Shown: positions 16,373-25,905 of the stretch, in pieces
How the letters are laid out: the number at the start of each line of letters is the position of its first letter
Position numbering within the stretch: position 1 is the stretch's first letter
Assembly: GCA_005879535.1 (NCBI GenBank)
Contig: VBKI01000064.1
Span: 139,895 to 203,894, forward strand
DNA length: 64,000 nt
Origin: Deltaproteobacteria bacterium
GTDB lineage: Bacteria; Myxococcota; Myxococcia; Myxococcales; 40CM-4-68-19
Direction of reading: 5' to 3'
Position numbers and translations under genes: made by a program
Notes under the pieces: generated by a model
Told to the model about the DNA's origin: nothing
Databases searched by the model: none
The model's input: only the letters and a program-made list of their open reading frames with translations

Positions 16373-17299
16373 ATGAACGAGCGCGGACGATTCAACGAGC
16401 GCGGACGATTCGCTCCGAGCCCCACGGGCGAGCTGCATCTGGGCAACGCGCGTACCGCGTTGCTCTCCTGGTTGTGGGCACGACAGGCAGACGGCGAGTA
16501 CGCGATGCGCGTGGAGGACATCGACCTCCCGCGCGTACGCGCGGGGATGGCCGAGCGCCAGCTCGACGAGCTGGCGTGGCTCGGGCTCGATTGGGACGGC
16601 CCACCGATCTTCCAGTCGCGACGCACGGATCTCTATGAGGACGCCCTGCGCAAACTGCGCGGCCACGTGTATGAATGTTTCTGTTCGCGGACCGAGATCG
16701 CCGCTGCCAGCGCGCCGCAAGGCGACGAAGGGCCGCGCTATCCCGGCACCTGCGCCTCGCTCACCCGCGCGCAACGCGACGAGCGCTGCCGGACGCGCGC
16801 CCCTTCGTTGCGCCTGCGCGTTCCGCCCGGCCCGCTGTCGTTCCACGACGAGATCCTCGGGGACCAGACGTTCGATACCCAGCAGCTGGTCGGAGACTTC
16901 GTGCTGCGCCGAGGCGACGGAGTCTTTGCCTATCAGCTTGCCGTCGCCGTGGACGACGGCGCCATGGCCATCACGCAGGTCCTGCGCGGAGCCGATCTCG
17001 TGTCGTCCACCGCCCGCCAGATCCTTCTCCACCGCCTGCTCGGCCATCGCGAGCCTCGCTGGGCCCACGCGCCACTGGTGGTCACGCCGGGCGGAGAGCG
17101 GCTTTCCAAGCGCGACCGGCCGCTCTCGCTCTCGGCTCTGCGTGCCCGCGGGGCCGACCCGCGTCGGATCGTCGCAGATCTTGCGCATCTGTCCGGGATG
17201 ACCGCACCCGATCGCTGCGAGCCGCGGCAGCTTATCGGCTCTTTTTCGTTATCGAAAGTAGGCAAAGCCCCCGTCCCGATTGGCCCATTGCCGTACTGA
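16373..17299 (+). CDS. gluQ: Glutamyl-Q tRNA(Asp) synthetase
   Basis: 308 residues, homologous to the catalytic half of glutamyl-tRNA synthetase without the anticodon domain. It attaches glutamate to queuosine at the wobble base of tRNA-Asp. It has GRFAPSPTGELHLGNARTAL (HIGH region), a zinc site built from CFC and YPGTC, and a KMSKS-like GERLSKRDR. The N-terminus carries a six-residue duplication (NERGRF twice) from an 18-base tandem repeat, so a few residues may be dispensable. The ending after HLSGM diverges from the family. Confidence 0.92.
   Translation: MNERGRFNERGRFAPSPTGELHLGNARTALLSWLWARQADGEYAMRVEDIDLPRVRAGMAERQLDELAWLGLDWDGPPIFQSRRTDLYEDALRKLRGHVYECFCSRTEIAAASAPQGDEGPRYPGTCASLTRAQRDERCRTRAPSLRLRVPPGPLSFHDEILGDQTFDTQQLVGDFVLRRGDGVFAYQLAVAVDDGAMAITQVLRGADLVSSTARQILLHRLLGHREPRWAHAPLVVTPGGERLSKRDRPLSLSALRARGADPRRIVADLAHLSGMTAPDRCEPRQLIGSFSLSKVGKAPVPIGPLPY
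16376..16411. repeat. 18-base tandem duplication at the gluQ N-terminus
   Basis: AACGAGCGCGGACGATTC is repeated head to tail at 16376-16393 and 16394-16411 with no mismatch. It keeps frame and duplicates NERGRF just before the conserved APSPTG motif. The single copy would be enough for the normal synthetase N-terminus, so this looks like a recent slippage event. Confidence 0.95.
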
Positions 17300-17395
17300 T
17301 TTCCGACAGCGCCTGCGGCCAGGAGCGGTGCCCCGATTGCCGATTCAACGCAGCGTGTGCTACTTCCACCGGCCCGCGCTGACCGGAGAGTCGCA

Positions 17396-18976
<1,581 letters not shown>

Positions 18977-18987
18977 AACGCCGCAGA

Positions 18988-19209
18988 ATGTCTGAAAAAG
19001 AAGCCGGCATCGAAGTCGAAGGCACCGTGCGCGAAGAGCTCGCGGGAGGCAATTACCGCGTCGAGCTCGACAACAAGCACTCGGTGCTGGCGTACGCGAG
19101 CGGGAAGATGCGCAAGTTTCGCATCCGCATCCTGCCCGGCGACCGGGTGAAGCTCGAGCTGTCCCCCTACGATCTGACGCGCGGCCGGATCACGTACCGC
19201 CAAAAATAA
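18988..19209 (+). CDS. infA: Translation initiation factor IF-1
   Basis: A 73-residue single OB-fold protein with the family core [20 protein letters not shown], the [15 protein letters not shown] strand and the ending LTRGRITYR. It binds the ribosomal A site during initiation together with IF-2 and IF-3. Its linkage to pckA is not the common arrangement (infA is often next to rpmJ or map), suggesting it is a separate copy; whether it is the only one cannot be told from this window. It ends directly against the convergent OmpA gene. Confidence 0.96.
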   Translation: MSEKEAGIEVEGTVREELAGGNYRVELDNKHSVLAYASGKMRKFRIRILPGDRVKLELSPYDLTRGRITYRQK

Positions 19210-20187
19210 TCAACTTCTGTCCTCGATCCGGAACTCGACCCGGCGGTTCAGGGTGCGGCCGGCTTTGGTCGCGTTCGGCGCGATGGGTCGCTTCGGCCCG
19301 AATCCGACGGACTTGAGCTGTTTGGATTCGACGCCCTCCTGAACCAGGTATTCCTTCACCGCGTCGGCGCGCGCTTGCGAGAGCGTGATGTTCTCCTTCC
19401 GCTTGCCGACGTTGTCGGTGTGGCCCTCGATCCGGACCGCGACGGGCGCGTCCTTGATCGCCTGGGCGACCTCTCGGAGCACGTCGAAGCTGTCGGAGAG
19501 GATCTTCGCGCGGTTGGGCTGGAAGTGGATCTGCTGCTTGAGCTCGATGCGGTCGCGGCGGATCACGATCAGCGCGGTCCGACGCGGGCACCCCTGGTTC
19601 TCGGGCGTTCCCGGCTCGTCGGGGCAGCGGTCGTCCTTGTCGGCGACGCGATCGCCGTCGCGGTCGGGCCAGGGACAGCCGAAATTCTCCTTGGGACCCG
19701 CCAGCTCCGGGCAGCGGTCGATGTCGTCCGCCACGCCGTCACCGTCGCGGTCGGTGAAGACCGGGCAGCCGCGGTGCTCGGCGGGACCGGGGACGTCGGG
19801 GCAGAGATCGTCGACGTCGGGCACGCCGTCGCCGTCTGTATCCTTCGCGCTCACCGACAGCGTCGCAGGCTGCGGGTCGGCCGGCTTCCGGACGGCGACT
19901 TTGGTATTGCCGCAGTCGCGGCTTCTGGCCAGGGCGTCGCGGGCGGCGGGCGCCGCCGTGTCCAGGTGTGCTCCGGCGCGCGGCGAGTCGCCCTGATCGA
20001 GCGCCAGTTGAGCGAAGCGGAGGTTCGCTTCGGCGGTGGCGATCTCGCGCGGCGCGCAGGCAGCCGCGTTGAGGTCCCTGGCGGACTTCACGTCCTGCCC
20101 GATCGCGTCCGCGCGCTGGCGCAAGGCGGACCCGCTCGCGCACGCGACAGCGAGACCACACGCCAATGGCGCGAGGTTCCTCATCAC
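19210..20187 (-). CDS. OmpA-family lipoprotein with thrombospondin type 3 repeats
   Basis: 325 residues. A lipobox LAVAC gives a lipid-anchored cysteine near residue 16. Residues 35-90 form helices of DUF4398 type. Three calcium-binding TSP3 repeats (DTDGDGVPDVDDLCP, DRDGDGVADDIDRCP, DRDGDRVADKDDRCP) make a rigid stalk, then an OmpA domain with EGHTDNVGKRKENITLSQAR and NRRVEFRI binds peptidoglycan. It likely tethers the outer membrane to the wall. The ATG overlaps the stop of the next DUF4398-type lipoprotein as ATGA, so the two are co-translated. Confidence 0.93.
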   Translation of the reverse strand: MMRNLAPLACGLAVACASGSALRQRADAIGQDVKSARDLNAAACAPREIATAEANLRFAQLALDQGDSPRAGAHLDTAAPAARDALARSRDCGNTKVAVRKPADPQPATLSVSAKDTDGDGVPDVDDLCPDVPGPAEHRGCPVFTDRDGDGVADDIDRCPELAGPKENFGCPWPDRDGDRVADKDDRCPDEPGTPENQGCPRRTALIVIRRDRIELKQQIHFQPNRAKILSDSFDVLREVAQAIKDAPVAVRIEGHTDNVGKRKENITLSQARADAVKEYLVQEGVESKQLKSVGFGPKRPIAPNATKAGRTLNRRVEFRIEDRS

Positions 20188-20498
20188 CGCTTCGGGACCG
20201 CCGCGGAACCTGCCGCCGGCGCCGCCCGGTTGTCGCTTGCCTTCCGCGCCGCCGCGCCCGCGTATCGGAGCGCCTCGTTGGCGAGCGCGCGGGCATCCGC
20301 GTAGCGCGCGTGGCCCTGCTCCTCGCGCGCTTTCGTCAGGTAGAGCTCGGCGAGGGTCGCCTCGTAGGGCGCAAATCTGTCGGCGTCAGCTGCCCGGGCA
20401 CGGACGACCGCCAACGACGCGTCGTCGATGACGCTCGTCGCCGTCACGGGCCCGCAACCGAGAAGCAGGCAGGCCAGAATTGTGCCGCGCCATGCCAA
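20184..20498 (-). CDS. DUF4398-like lipoprotein
   Basis: A 104-residue lipoprotein. LAWRGTILACLLLGC is a type II signal peptide with the lipobox ending at LLLGC. The mature part is helical: RFAPYEATLAELYLTKAREE then ADARALANEALRYA, a repeat-like pair as in DUF4398. The TTG start at 20498 lies 8 bases from a -10-like element and gives the signal peptide at once; an open extension to an ATG at 20573 would add 25 residues of unlike composition. The product probably works with the OmpA lipoprotein encoded directly downstream. Confidence 0.75.
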   Translation of the reverse strand: MAWRGTILACLLLGCGPVTATSVIDDASLAVVRARAADADRFAPYEATLAELYLTKAREEQGHARYADARALANEALRYAGAAARKASDNRAAPAAGSAAVPKR

Positions 20499-20506
20499 CG
20501 TATTTT

Positions 20507-20535
20507 TTGGTATCCCGGGGTCCGATCCCTGTCTA
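20507..20535 (-). promoter_or_regulatory. Promoter of the DUF4398-like lipoprotein
   Basis: Read on the minus strand, TAGACA (20535-20530, 5 of 6 matches) and TACCAA (20512-20507) are 17 bases apart. The -10 ends exactly 8 bases before the TTG start, and no Shine-Dalgarno lies between, which points to a leaderless message. Confidence 0.45.
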
Positions 20536-20544
20536 GTTCTTTGC

Positions 20545-20573
20545 TTGAACCGGGCCTCCCGGCCCCCTACCAT
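20545..20573 (+). promoter_or_regulatory. Promoter of the DUF1460 gene
   Basis: TTGAAC (20545-20550) and TACCAT (20568-20573), each 4 of 6 matches, are 17 bases apart. The -10 ends 8 bases before the ATG at 20582. There is no Shine-Dalgarno, so a leaderless transcript is likely. It is back-to-back with the minus-strand promoter at 20507-20535. Confidence 0.5.
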
Positions 20574-20581
20574 TAGTGCCG

Positions 20582-21418
20582 ATGATCCCTGCCCTGCTCG
20601 CCGCCCTTCTCTCCAGCGCTCCGGTCCTGGAGATGACCGACCCTCAGCTCGACGCGAAGATCGCCGAGGCGCACCGGCTTCCCTTCCCGGAACGGATAGA
20701 TTCGCTCAGCCGCCTCTTCGTCGGCGTGCCGTATACGGATCTGCCGCTGGGCGACGGCGAGCAGGGGCCCGAGCCCGGGCCGCGGTTCCGCACCGACGGC
20801 GTGGATTGCCAGACCTACGTCGAGACGGTCCTCGCGATGGCAAACGGGCGCAGCCTCGATCAGGCGAAGGCGATCCTCGACGACATCCGCTATGCGGACG
20901 GCAAGCCCAGCTTCCAGTCGCGCAACCACTTCACCGAGGCGCAGTGGCTGCCGGCGAACGCGCGCAAGGGGTATCTCGCCGACGAAGTGCCTGCGCTCGA
21001 CCGGCGCGCGCCGGCGGAGACGCTGATCCTGGACAAGTCCCAATGGACGCAGGTGCCGGGACTCAAGCGGCTCATCCCCGCCAACGTGCCCGACGGCAAG
21101 TACAAGGTCCGGTACCTGCCGCTCGACAAGGTGGAGAAGCGCGCGAAGGATATCTCTCCGGGCAGCATCCTGATGGTCGTGCGCGAGCACGACCCGAATC
21201 GCGTCGTGCGCATCACCCACATGGGCTTCGTGGTCCGGAGCGATTCCGGGCTGGTGGTGCGTCACGCGAGCACGGGCAAGGCCGTGATCGACGAGCCGCT
21301 GGACGCATTCGTGCAGCGGCAGGGCGAATACAAGAAGTGGAAGGTGATCGGCGTCGCGCTGGCGCGTCCGCTCGACGCCTCCCGGCGAGTATCGAGAATC
21401 CAGACCGCCTCGCGCTAG
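20582..21418 (+). CDS. DUF1460 (AmiA-like amidase) secreted protein
   Basis: 278 residues, with a short N-terminal hydrophobic segment (IPALLAALLSSAP) suited to export. The domain is DUF1460, a member of the NlpC/P60 superfamily seen in N-acetylmuramoyl-L-alanine amidases. The nucleophile is in TDGVDCQTYVETVLAMA and the histidine in ITHMGFVVR, with WLPANARKGY between. It probably cleaves peptidoglycan fragments in the periplasm. The ATG at 20582 suits the promoter spacing; a GTG at 20576 is in frame and would add two residues. Confidence 0.87.
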   Translation: MIPALLAALLSSAPVLEMTDPQLDAKIAEAHRLPFPERIDSLSRLFVGVPYTDLPLGDGEQGPEPGPRFRTDGVDCQTYVETVLAMANGRSLDQAKAILDDIRYADGKPSFQSRNHFTEAQWLPANARKGYLADEVPALDRRAPAETLILDKSQWTQVPGLKRLIPANVPDGKYKVRYLPLDKVEKRAKDISPGSILMVVREHDPNRVVRITHMGFVVRSDSGLVVRHASTGKAVIDEPLDAFVQRQGEYKKWKVIGVALARPLDASRRVSRIQTASR

Positions 21419-21494
21419 CGCCGCGCAGGTCACGTGGGCCTGGAGGACATTCGTCAGCGATGGCTGCGATCCGGACGGGTCGTCCCGGAAACGG

Positions 21495-21842
21495 TCAGTG
21501 CGGTTCGGTCTGCGCCTCTTCGTCTTCCGCGGCCTTGGCGGCTCCGTCGGGATCCTCCTCCAGCGCCTCCTTCCGCTCCTGCAGCAGCTGGCGGGCGCGC
21601 GCAAGGTCGCGGCGCGGCACGAGGATGTTGAAGCCGTCCACGGGAGACGCGATGGTTCCCACCGGCCCGCTTCGCGGCGATTGCAAAATCGCCGGGATCC
21701 CCGCGTGCTCGCAGGCGGAGATGAGCAGCTGTGCCTCCATCTGATCGTTGGCCGCGATGGCGACCTCGAACTCTCCCGGGTCGAACGGCGTCTCCGGGGC
21801 GTCTTCCGATTCCGTCTCCGTCGGGTGCAAGAGGTCCGCCAT
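21495..21842 (-). CDS. DUF2007-domain protein
   Basis: 115 residues. The core EVAIAANDQMEAQLLISACE, GIPAILQ and FNILVPRRDLARARQLLQ matches the small DUF2007 domain, a ferredoxin-like fold described as a putative signal transducer. Both ends are acidic and look disordered. Its gene precedes none in an obvious pathway; the minus-strand lipoprotein upstream is 25 bases away and may share its message. Function is unknown. Confidence 0.83.
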   Translation of the reverse strand: MADLLHPTETESEDAPETPFDPGEFEVAIAANDQMEAQLLISACEHAGIPAILQSPRSGPVGTIASPVDGFNILVPRRDLARARQLLQERKEALEEDPDGAAKAAEDEEAQTEPH

Positions 21843-21867
21843 TCCCGTCTCCTTGCCGGCAAAGATA

Positions 21868-22257
21868 TCAACGCGGCAGGTCGAGGTCGACGCGCCAGCG
21901 CCCCGCTTCCTTCACCACGCGATAGATGTGGCCGCCGCCGTCGTCGGCTGTTCGCACCTCGGCCGAGTCGCCCGTCTGGCTGACGACTTGCGCTTCCACG
22001 GCGCGCCCGGGAAGGGCGCTGGTGAAGAGCATGGCGCGGCCGGATTCCGCACCGGCGTCTGCCCGGCCGGGGGCGCGCGCAGCCACCGCGTCCGCATCCC
22101 TCTGCGTCCTCGTCGAGAGCAGAGACCATGCGGTGGCGGTATCCCCCTTCTGGAGCGCGGCCGCGAGATCCTGGACGGCTTCCGCGGGTCCGGCGCTTCC
22201 AGGCGGAGGCTGCGGCGAGGTACAGGCGCAGAGCGCGGCGAGCAGCAGCACCCTCAT
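21868..22257 (-). CDS. Small lipoprotein of unknown function
   Basis: 129 residues starting MRVLLLAALCAC, a compact lipoprotein signal. The mature protein has a helical stretch (PAEAVQDLAAALQKGDTATAW) and then beta strands (AEVRTADDGGGHIYRVVKEA, then WRVDL), a pattern like DUF4878 or NTF2-like lipoproteins, though I cannot name the family. The ATG overlaps the stop of the upstream amidohydrolase as ATGA, so it is probably made together with that enzyme. Confidence 0.75.
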   Translation of the reverse strand: MRVLLLAALCACTSPQPPPGSAGPAEAVQDLAAALQKGDTATAWSLLSTRTQRDADAVAARAPGRADAGAESGRAMLFTSALPGRAVEAQVVSQTGDSAEVRTADDGGGHIYRVVKEAGRWRVDLDLPR

Positions 22258-23609
22258 CGCATCCCCACCACGCCGCGCACGGAGTCGAACAGCTTCTGCG
22301 AATCGTATCCGACGCCTTGCTTGAAGACGATCTCGACCTTCTCGATTTCGGCGATGTTCTTCGAAGGATCGCCCTGCACCACCACCAGGTCGGCGTCCTT
22401 TCCCGGCGCGATCGATCCGATGCGGTCCTGCTGCCCGAGCCAGATCGCCCCGTTGAGCGAATGGATCTTCAGCGCCTGGACCGGCGTGAACCCCGCGTCG
22501 ACGAGCAACTCGACGTCCCGCCAGTCGCCATAGCCGGCGAGCACCGCGCCATTTCCGGTGGGATCGCACCCGGCCATCAGGAGGCCGCCGGCCTCGGCGA
22601 ACGCTCGCTCGAACGCCATCTCCAGCTTCATCGCCGAGCGCCAGATCGCCGGATCGCGGGAAATGTGCGCTTGCAGCAGGCGCGCGCGGGTATCACCCGA
22701 GACTGCCTCGAGTACCGCCGGCGTCAGCGCGCGCCGGAAACCGTCCTCGGTGAATGCGTCGAAGACGGCGAGTGTGGAAGTGATGGCGACCTTCCGCTTC
22801 ACCAGCTCCGCGACGAGCTGCGCGAGACGCGGATCGCCCGCGTCCATCTTCGCCAGCTCCGCCAGCGCCTCGCGTGGGTTCGGGCACTGGTCCGGCTTCT
22901 TGGCCGCAAAGAACTCGGTGTCGACGAGCAGCCCGTGCTCCAGGTCGTCGATTCCGAGGCGGGCCGCTTCCGTGAACCCGATGGAACAGAGATGCGCGGT
23001 GACCTTCAGGCCGCGCTTGTGCGCCGCCTCGATGGCGGCGCCCAGCTCTGCGCGGGTGAGCGTGTTGTAGGCCTTGAACGAGGTGGCTCCCTGGTCCGCC
23101 CAGAAGCTCACGAACTTTCGCGCGTCGTCCGGACCGCGCAGCGCATGCATCTGGACGGCGAACGATCCCTGCCCTTCCAGGTAGGGACCGCTGATCCAGA
23201 TCGACGGTCCCGGCGCCTTGCCGGCGTCGATGGCCTTCTTGATCTCGAGATCGGTGTACGGCTCGACGCTCCCCGCGGTCCGGATGGTGGTCACGCCCGC
23301 GGCCAGGTAGAGCCGGGGGAAGCTGTACGCCATCTCGCCGAAGATCGCGCCGCCCATCGGATAGAACAGGTGGTCGTGCATGCCCACCAGGCCGGGCATG
23401 ACCGTGCGGCCGGTCAGATCGATCCGCTGCGCGCCGCCCGGCGCCTGCGCCACGACCTTTCCGCCGGCGATGAACAGCGTCTGATCCTCGCGCGGCGGCG
23501 CGCCCGTGCCGTCGATGATCCGGACGTGTTCGAGGGCAAGCGCCGCCGCCTCCACCTTGACGAACGGCTGCAGCGCGGCATCCACTGCCAGCAATACGGC
23601 GAGCAGCAT
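22254..23609 (-). CDS. Secreted amidohydrolase, imidazolonepropionase/prolidase-like
   Basis: 451 residues with a short hydrophobic N-terminus (MLLAVLLAVDAAL) that may export it. It has the metal site GMHDHL (H78, H80), a bridging lysine SFKAYN (K179), H206 in TAHLC and H225 in EHG, and closes with the beta-sandwich GSIAPGKDADLVVVQGDP. This fits binuclear Zn amidohydrolases of the COG1228 type that hydrolyse small cyclic or peptide substrates. Substrate unknown. It is followed by a lipoprotein through an ATGA overlap and preceded by a membrane protein 8 bases away. Confidence 0.9.
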   Translation of the reverse strand: MLLAVLLAVDAALQPFVKVEAAALALEHVRIIDGTGAPPREDQTLFIAGGKVVAQAPGGAQRIDLTGRTVMPGLVGMHDHLFYPMGGAIFGEMAYSFPRLYLAAGVTTIRTAGSVEPYTDLEIKKAIDAGKAPGPSIWISGPYLEGQGSFAVQMHALRGPDDARKFVSFWADQGATSFKAYNTLTRAELGAAIEAAHKRGLKVTAHLCSIGFTEAARLGIDDLEHGLLVDTEFFAAKKPDQCPNPREALAELAKMDAGDPRLAQLVAELVKRKVAITSTLAVFDAFTEDGFRRALTPAVLEAVSGDTRARLLQAHISRDPAIWRSAMKLEMAFERAFAEAGGLLMAGCDPTGNGAVLAGYGDWRDVELLVDAGFTPVQALKIHSLNGAIWLGQQDRIGSIAPGKDADLVVVQGDPSKNIAEIEKVEIVFKQGVGYDSQKLFDSVRGVVGMR

Positions 23610-23617
23610 GTGGTTCT

Positions 23618-24181
23618 CTACCTCTGATCTTTCGAAGCCTTCGCGTTCTCAGGGCGATCGATCGCGACGTACGTGACGGCGTCCCAGGCGTTGTGGATCC
23701 CGATGAAGAGCAGGAGGAGCGCCGACCCGCCGATCGCGAAGAGGGCAGGCGCGGGTTGGTGGCGGACCACCATCGAGGCAACCAAGAGCGACGCGTAGGC
23801 GATGATCGGAAGCACGCCGTGCCAGATCCAGTCCTCCAGCACCGGCTTGTAGATGGTCTGCCTCGAAGCGGTCCGGACGACCAGGAGCGCGTACGCGAGT
23901 CCCAAAAGCCCACAAGCCGCCAGCGCGGCGCCGGCGTTCGAGACCGCCGTCCACGGCGCGCTCACGATCGCCGACACGAGCAGCACGGCGCAGAAGTGCA
24001 CGATGGTCGGGGTGCCGAAGGCGCGGATCGTCGCCGGCCCGGTCGGTCTGCTCCCCTCCGACATGAGGGTGATCACCACGAACTGCAGACCCGTCAGCGC
24101 TGCCCCGGAGGAACCCACGATCACGTAGAAGCTTTCCCAGCGCGCCAGGGGCGAAACAATGCCTTCCGCGACCGCGAGCAT
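23618..24181 (-). CDS. Polytopic membrane protein, unknown function
   Basis: 187 residues with about five or six membrane spans: SFYVIVGSSGAALTGLQFVV, IVHFCAVLLVSAIV, AALAACGLLGLAYALLVV, GVLPIIAYASLLVASMVV and FAIGGSALLLLFIGI. No catalytic motif was seen. The ATG at 24181 is preceded by GGAGG at ideal spacing. It lies between trmB (11 bases upstream) and the amidohydrolase (8 bases downstream), so all are likely on one transcript. Confidence 0.75.
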   Translation of the reverse strand: MLAVAEGIVSPLARWESFYVIVGSSGAALTGLQFVVITLMSEGSRPTGPATIRAFGTPTIVHFCAVLLVSAIVSAPWTAVSNAGAALAACGLLGLAYALLVVRTASRQTIYKPVLEDWIWHGVLPIIAYASLLVASMVVRHQPAPALFAIGGSALLLLFIGIHNAWDAVTYVAIDRPENAKASKDQR

Positions 24182-24192
24182 GACCCTCCTTA

Positions 24193-24867
24193 CTACTTGC
24201 GCCGGATGTCCTGCCACTCCCGCCCGGTCCGTCCGGTTTGAATCGGGCGGAGATTGCCCTCGGGGTTTCGGAAGCGCGCCCGAAACACCCGCTGGCCGCC
24301 GATGGCATAGCGCCGCTCGCGCGTCGAGAGTACTTCGGGACGCTCGTCGGGCAGCTTCTCGAATCCCGCTTCGAGCCAGGTCTGCTCGCCTTCCCGCGCG
24401 TACGCCGGCACGTCGGTGCGGAAGTCCACGATGGCTCCGGGCGCGAGCAGCTCGCGCATCCGGATCGCGAAGTCCACGTCGACCATGCGGCGCTTCCGAT
24501 GCCGTTTCTTCCACCAAGGGTCGGGGAACTGCACGTGCAAGGCGGCGAGCGAACGCAGAGGAAAGATGCGCGGCACAAGCAGCCTGGCATCGCCCTGCAG
24601 CACCATCACGTTCCGCAGCCCGCGCTTCTGCGCCCGCGCGCGGATCAGCTCGCAATCCGAACGGCGCGTTTCGATCAGCACCAGATCGATGTCCGGGTGG
24701 CGCGCGGCGTGGTCCAGCGCGAACGCTCCCCTGCCCGGTCCGATCTCCAGCTCCAGGGGCGCCGCGCGGCCGAAGTCGCGCGCCCAGTCGGGGAAGACCT
24801 CTTCCGGTTCCTGGCATCCGATCGACATCCGGCCCGCGAAATAGCCGTTCCTTGCCACCGATCTCAA
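24193..24867 (-). CDS. trmB: tRNA (guanine-N7-)-methyltransferase
   Basis: Up to 224 residues. It makes m7G46 in tRNA using S-adenosylmethionine. Motif I is LELEIGPGRGAFALD, and the diagnostic substrate motif is VQFPDPWWKKRHRKRR; FRTDVPAYA and ERRYA complete the family signature. The start is uncertain: the longest version uses TTG at 24867, inside the divergent pspA leader, while an ATG at 24828 (MSIGCQEPEEVF) gives a 211-residue protein that still covers every motif. Confidence 0.92.
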   Translation of the reverse strand: MRSVARNGYFAGRMSIGCQEPEEVFPDWARDFGRAAPLELEIGPGRGAFALDHAARHPDIDLVLIETRRSDCELIRARAQKRGLRNVMVLQGDARLLVPRIFPLRSLAALHVQFPDPWWKKRHRKRRMVDVDFAIRMRELLAPGAIVDFRTDVPAYAREGEQTWLEAGFEKLPDERPEVLSTRERRYAIGGQRVFRARFRNPEGNLRPIQTGRTGREWQDIRRK

Positions 24868-24905
24868 GCTATGCTTTGAGGGGCCGACCCTCTGGAGGCT
24901 TCGCT

Positions 24906-25631
24906 ATGTGGCAGCGCATGAAGCGCGCGTTTCGCTCGATGTTCGGCTGGATGATCTCCGCGGCCGAAGATCCCGAGCTGATCCTCGAGCAGAACATCCG
25001 CGACCTGAACGACCAGGTCCCGAAGATGAACGAGTCGATCGCCATGGTGAAGGCGAACGTCACGCTGCTCGACAAGGAGAACCAGAAGTACAGGAACGAC
25101 GTCGCCGAGCTGACCTCCAAGGTGAAGGCCGCCATCCAGGCCAATCGCGACGACATCGCCACCACGTATGCCACGCAGCTCCAGACGGTGAAGTCGGCGC
25201 TCAACCGCAACGAGCAGCAGCTGATGGCGGCGCGGCAGGCCTTCGACAAGGCCATGCAGGTGAAGCAGGCCTTCATGCGCGAGAAGGACCGCAAGACCAA
25301 CGACGCCATGCAGGCGCTCCGCGACGCCCGCCGGGCCAAGTGGCAGAGCAAGGTGGCGGACGCGATGGAGAGCTTCCAGGTCGCTGGCATCGATGCCACG
25401 CACGACGAGATGCTGCAGAAGATCCAGGAGCGCACGGCCGTCAACGAAGCGCGCATGGACATGGCGATGTCGAACGTCGACACGCAGGGGATGAAGATCG
25501 AGGAGGAGGCGGAGAAGATCCGCGCCAACGAGCTGCTCAAGCAGTTCAAGCAGGAGATGGGGATGGAGGCGCCTGCGTCCACGCCGGAAGGGCAGAAGAC
25601 GCTGGGCAGCCGCGAGGGCGTGAAGTCGTAA
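24906..25631 (+). CDS. pspA: PspA/IM30 family phage-shock protein
   Basis: 241 residues, nearly all alpha-helical coiled coil. The short amphipathic N-terminus MWQRMKRAFRSMFGWMISAA binds membrane, followed by EDPELILEQNIRDLNDQVPK, the family signature. PspA proteins assemble into ESCRT-III-like rings that protect or remodel the inner membrane under stress. The start follows GGAGG. No sigma-54 promoter or PspF gene is seen beside it. A small membrane protein follows after 6 bases. Confidence 0.92.
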   Translation: MWQRMKRAFRSMFGWMISAAEDPELILEQNIRDLNDQVPKMNESIAMVKANVTLLDKENQKYRNDVAELTSKVKAAIQANRDDIATTYATQLQTVKSALNRNEQQLMAARQAFDKAMQVKQAFMREKDRKTNDAMQALRDARRAKWQSKVADAMESFQVAGIDATHDEMLQKIQERTAVNEARMDMAMSNVDTQGMKIEEEAEKIRANELLKQFKQEMGMEAPASTPEGQKTLGSREGVKS

Positions 25632-25637
25632 CCGGCG

Positions 25638-25838
25638 ATGGACGACAGCTACGTCAAGGACGCCTTCCTGATGAAGCCGAACCTGATCGGGCTCGGCGTC
25701 GGCGTGGTGGCGGCGGCCGCGCTGCCTTTCACCGGTCCGTTGCTTCTCGGGGTCGCCGCGCTCGAGGGCGTCTACTTGTGGTCCATGAGCAGGAATCCGA
25801 GGTTCCAGCGCATGATGCGTTCGCGCCGGGGACCGTAG
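25638..25838 (+). CDS. Small membrane protein following pspA
   Basis: 66 residues, with a long hydrophobic hairpin LIGLGVGVVAAAALPFTGPL and LLGVAALEGVYLW, then a basic tail NPRFQRMMRSRRG on the cytoplasmic side. It begins 6 bases after the pspA stop, so it is co-transcribed and is a candidate membrane partner that recruits PspA. No family is recognised. Confidence 0.78.
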   Translation: MDDSYVKDAFLMKPNLIGLGVGVVAAAALPFTGPLLLGVAALEGVYLWSMSRNPRFQRMMRSRRGP

Positions 25839-25845
25839 CCGTTGT

Positions 25846-25861
25846 CGCACCGAAAGGTGCG
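25846..25861 (+). terminator. GNRA-capped hairpin after the pspA pair
   Basis: CGCACC-GAAA-GGTGCG forms a 6-base-pair stem with a GAAA tetraloop, 8 bases after the small membrane gene. No U-run of normal length follows (GGCTTTGCGG), so termination might be factor-dependent, or the hairpin may only protect the 3-prime end. Confidence 0.5.
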
Positions 25862-25905
25862 GCTTTGCGGCTATGTTTGAGCGCGGACATTCGCCGGCTC
25901 CGGCC

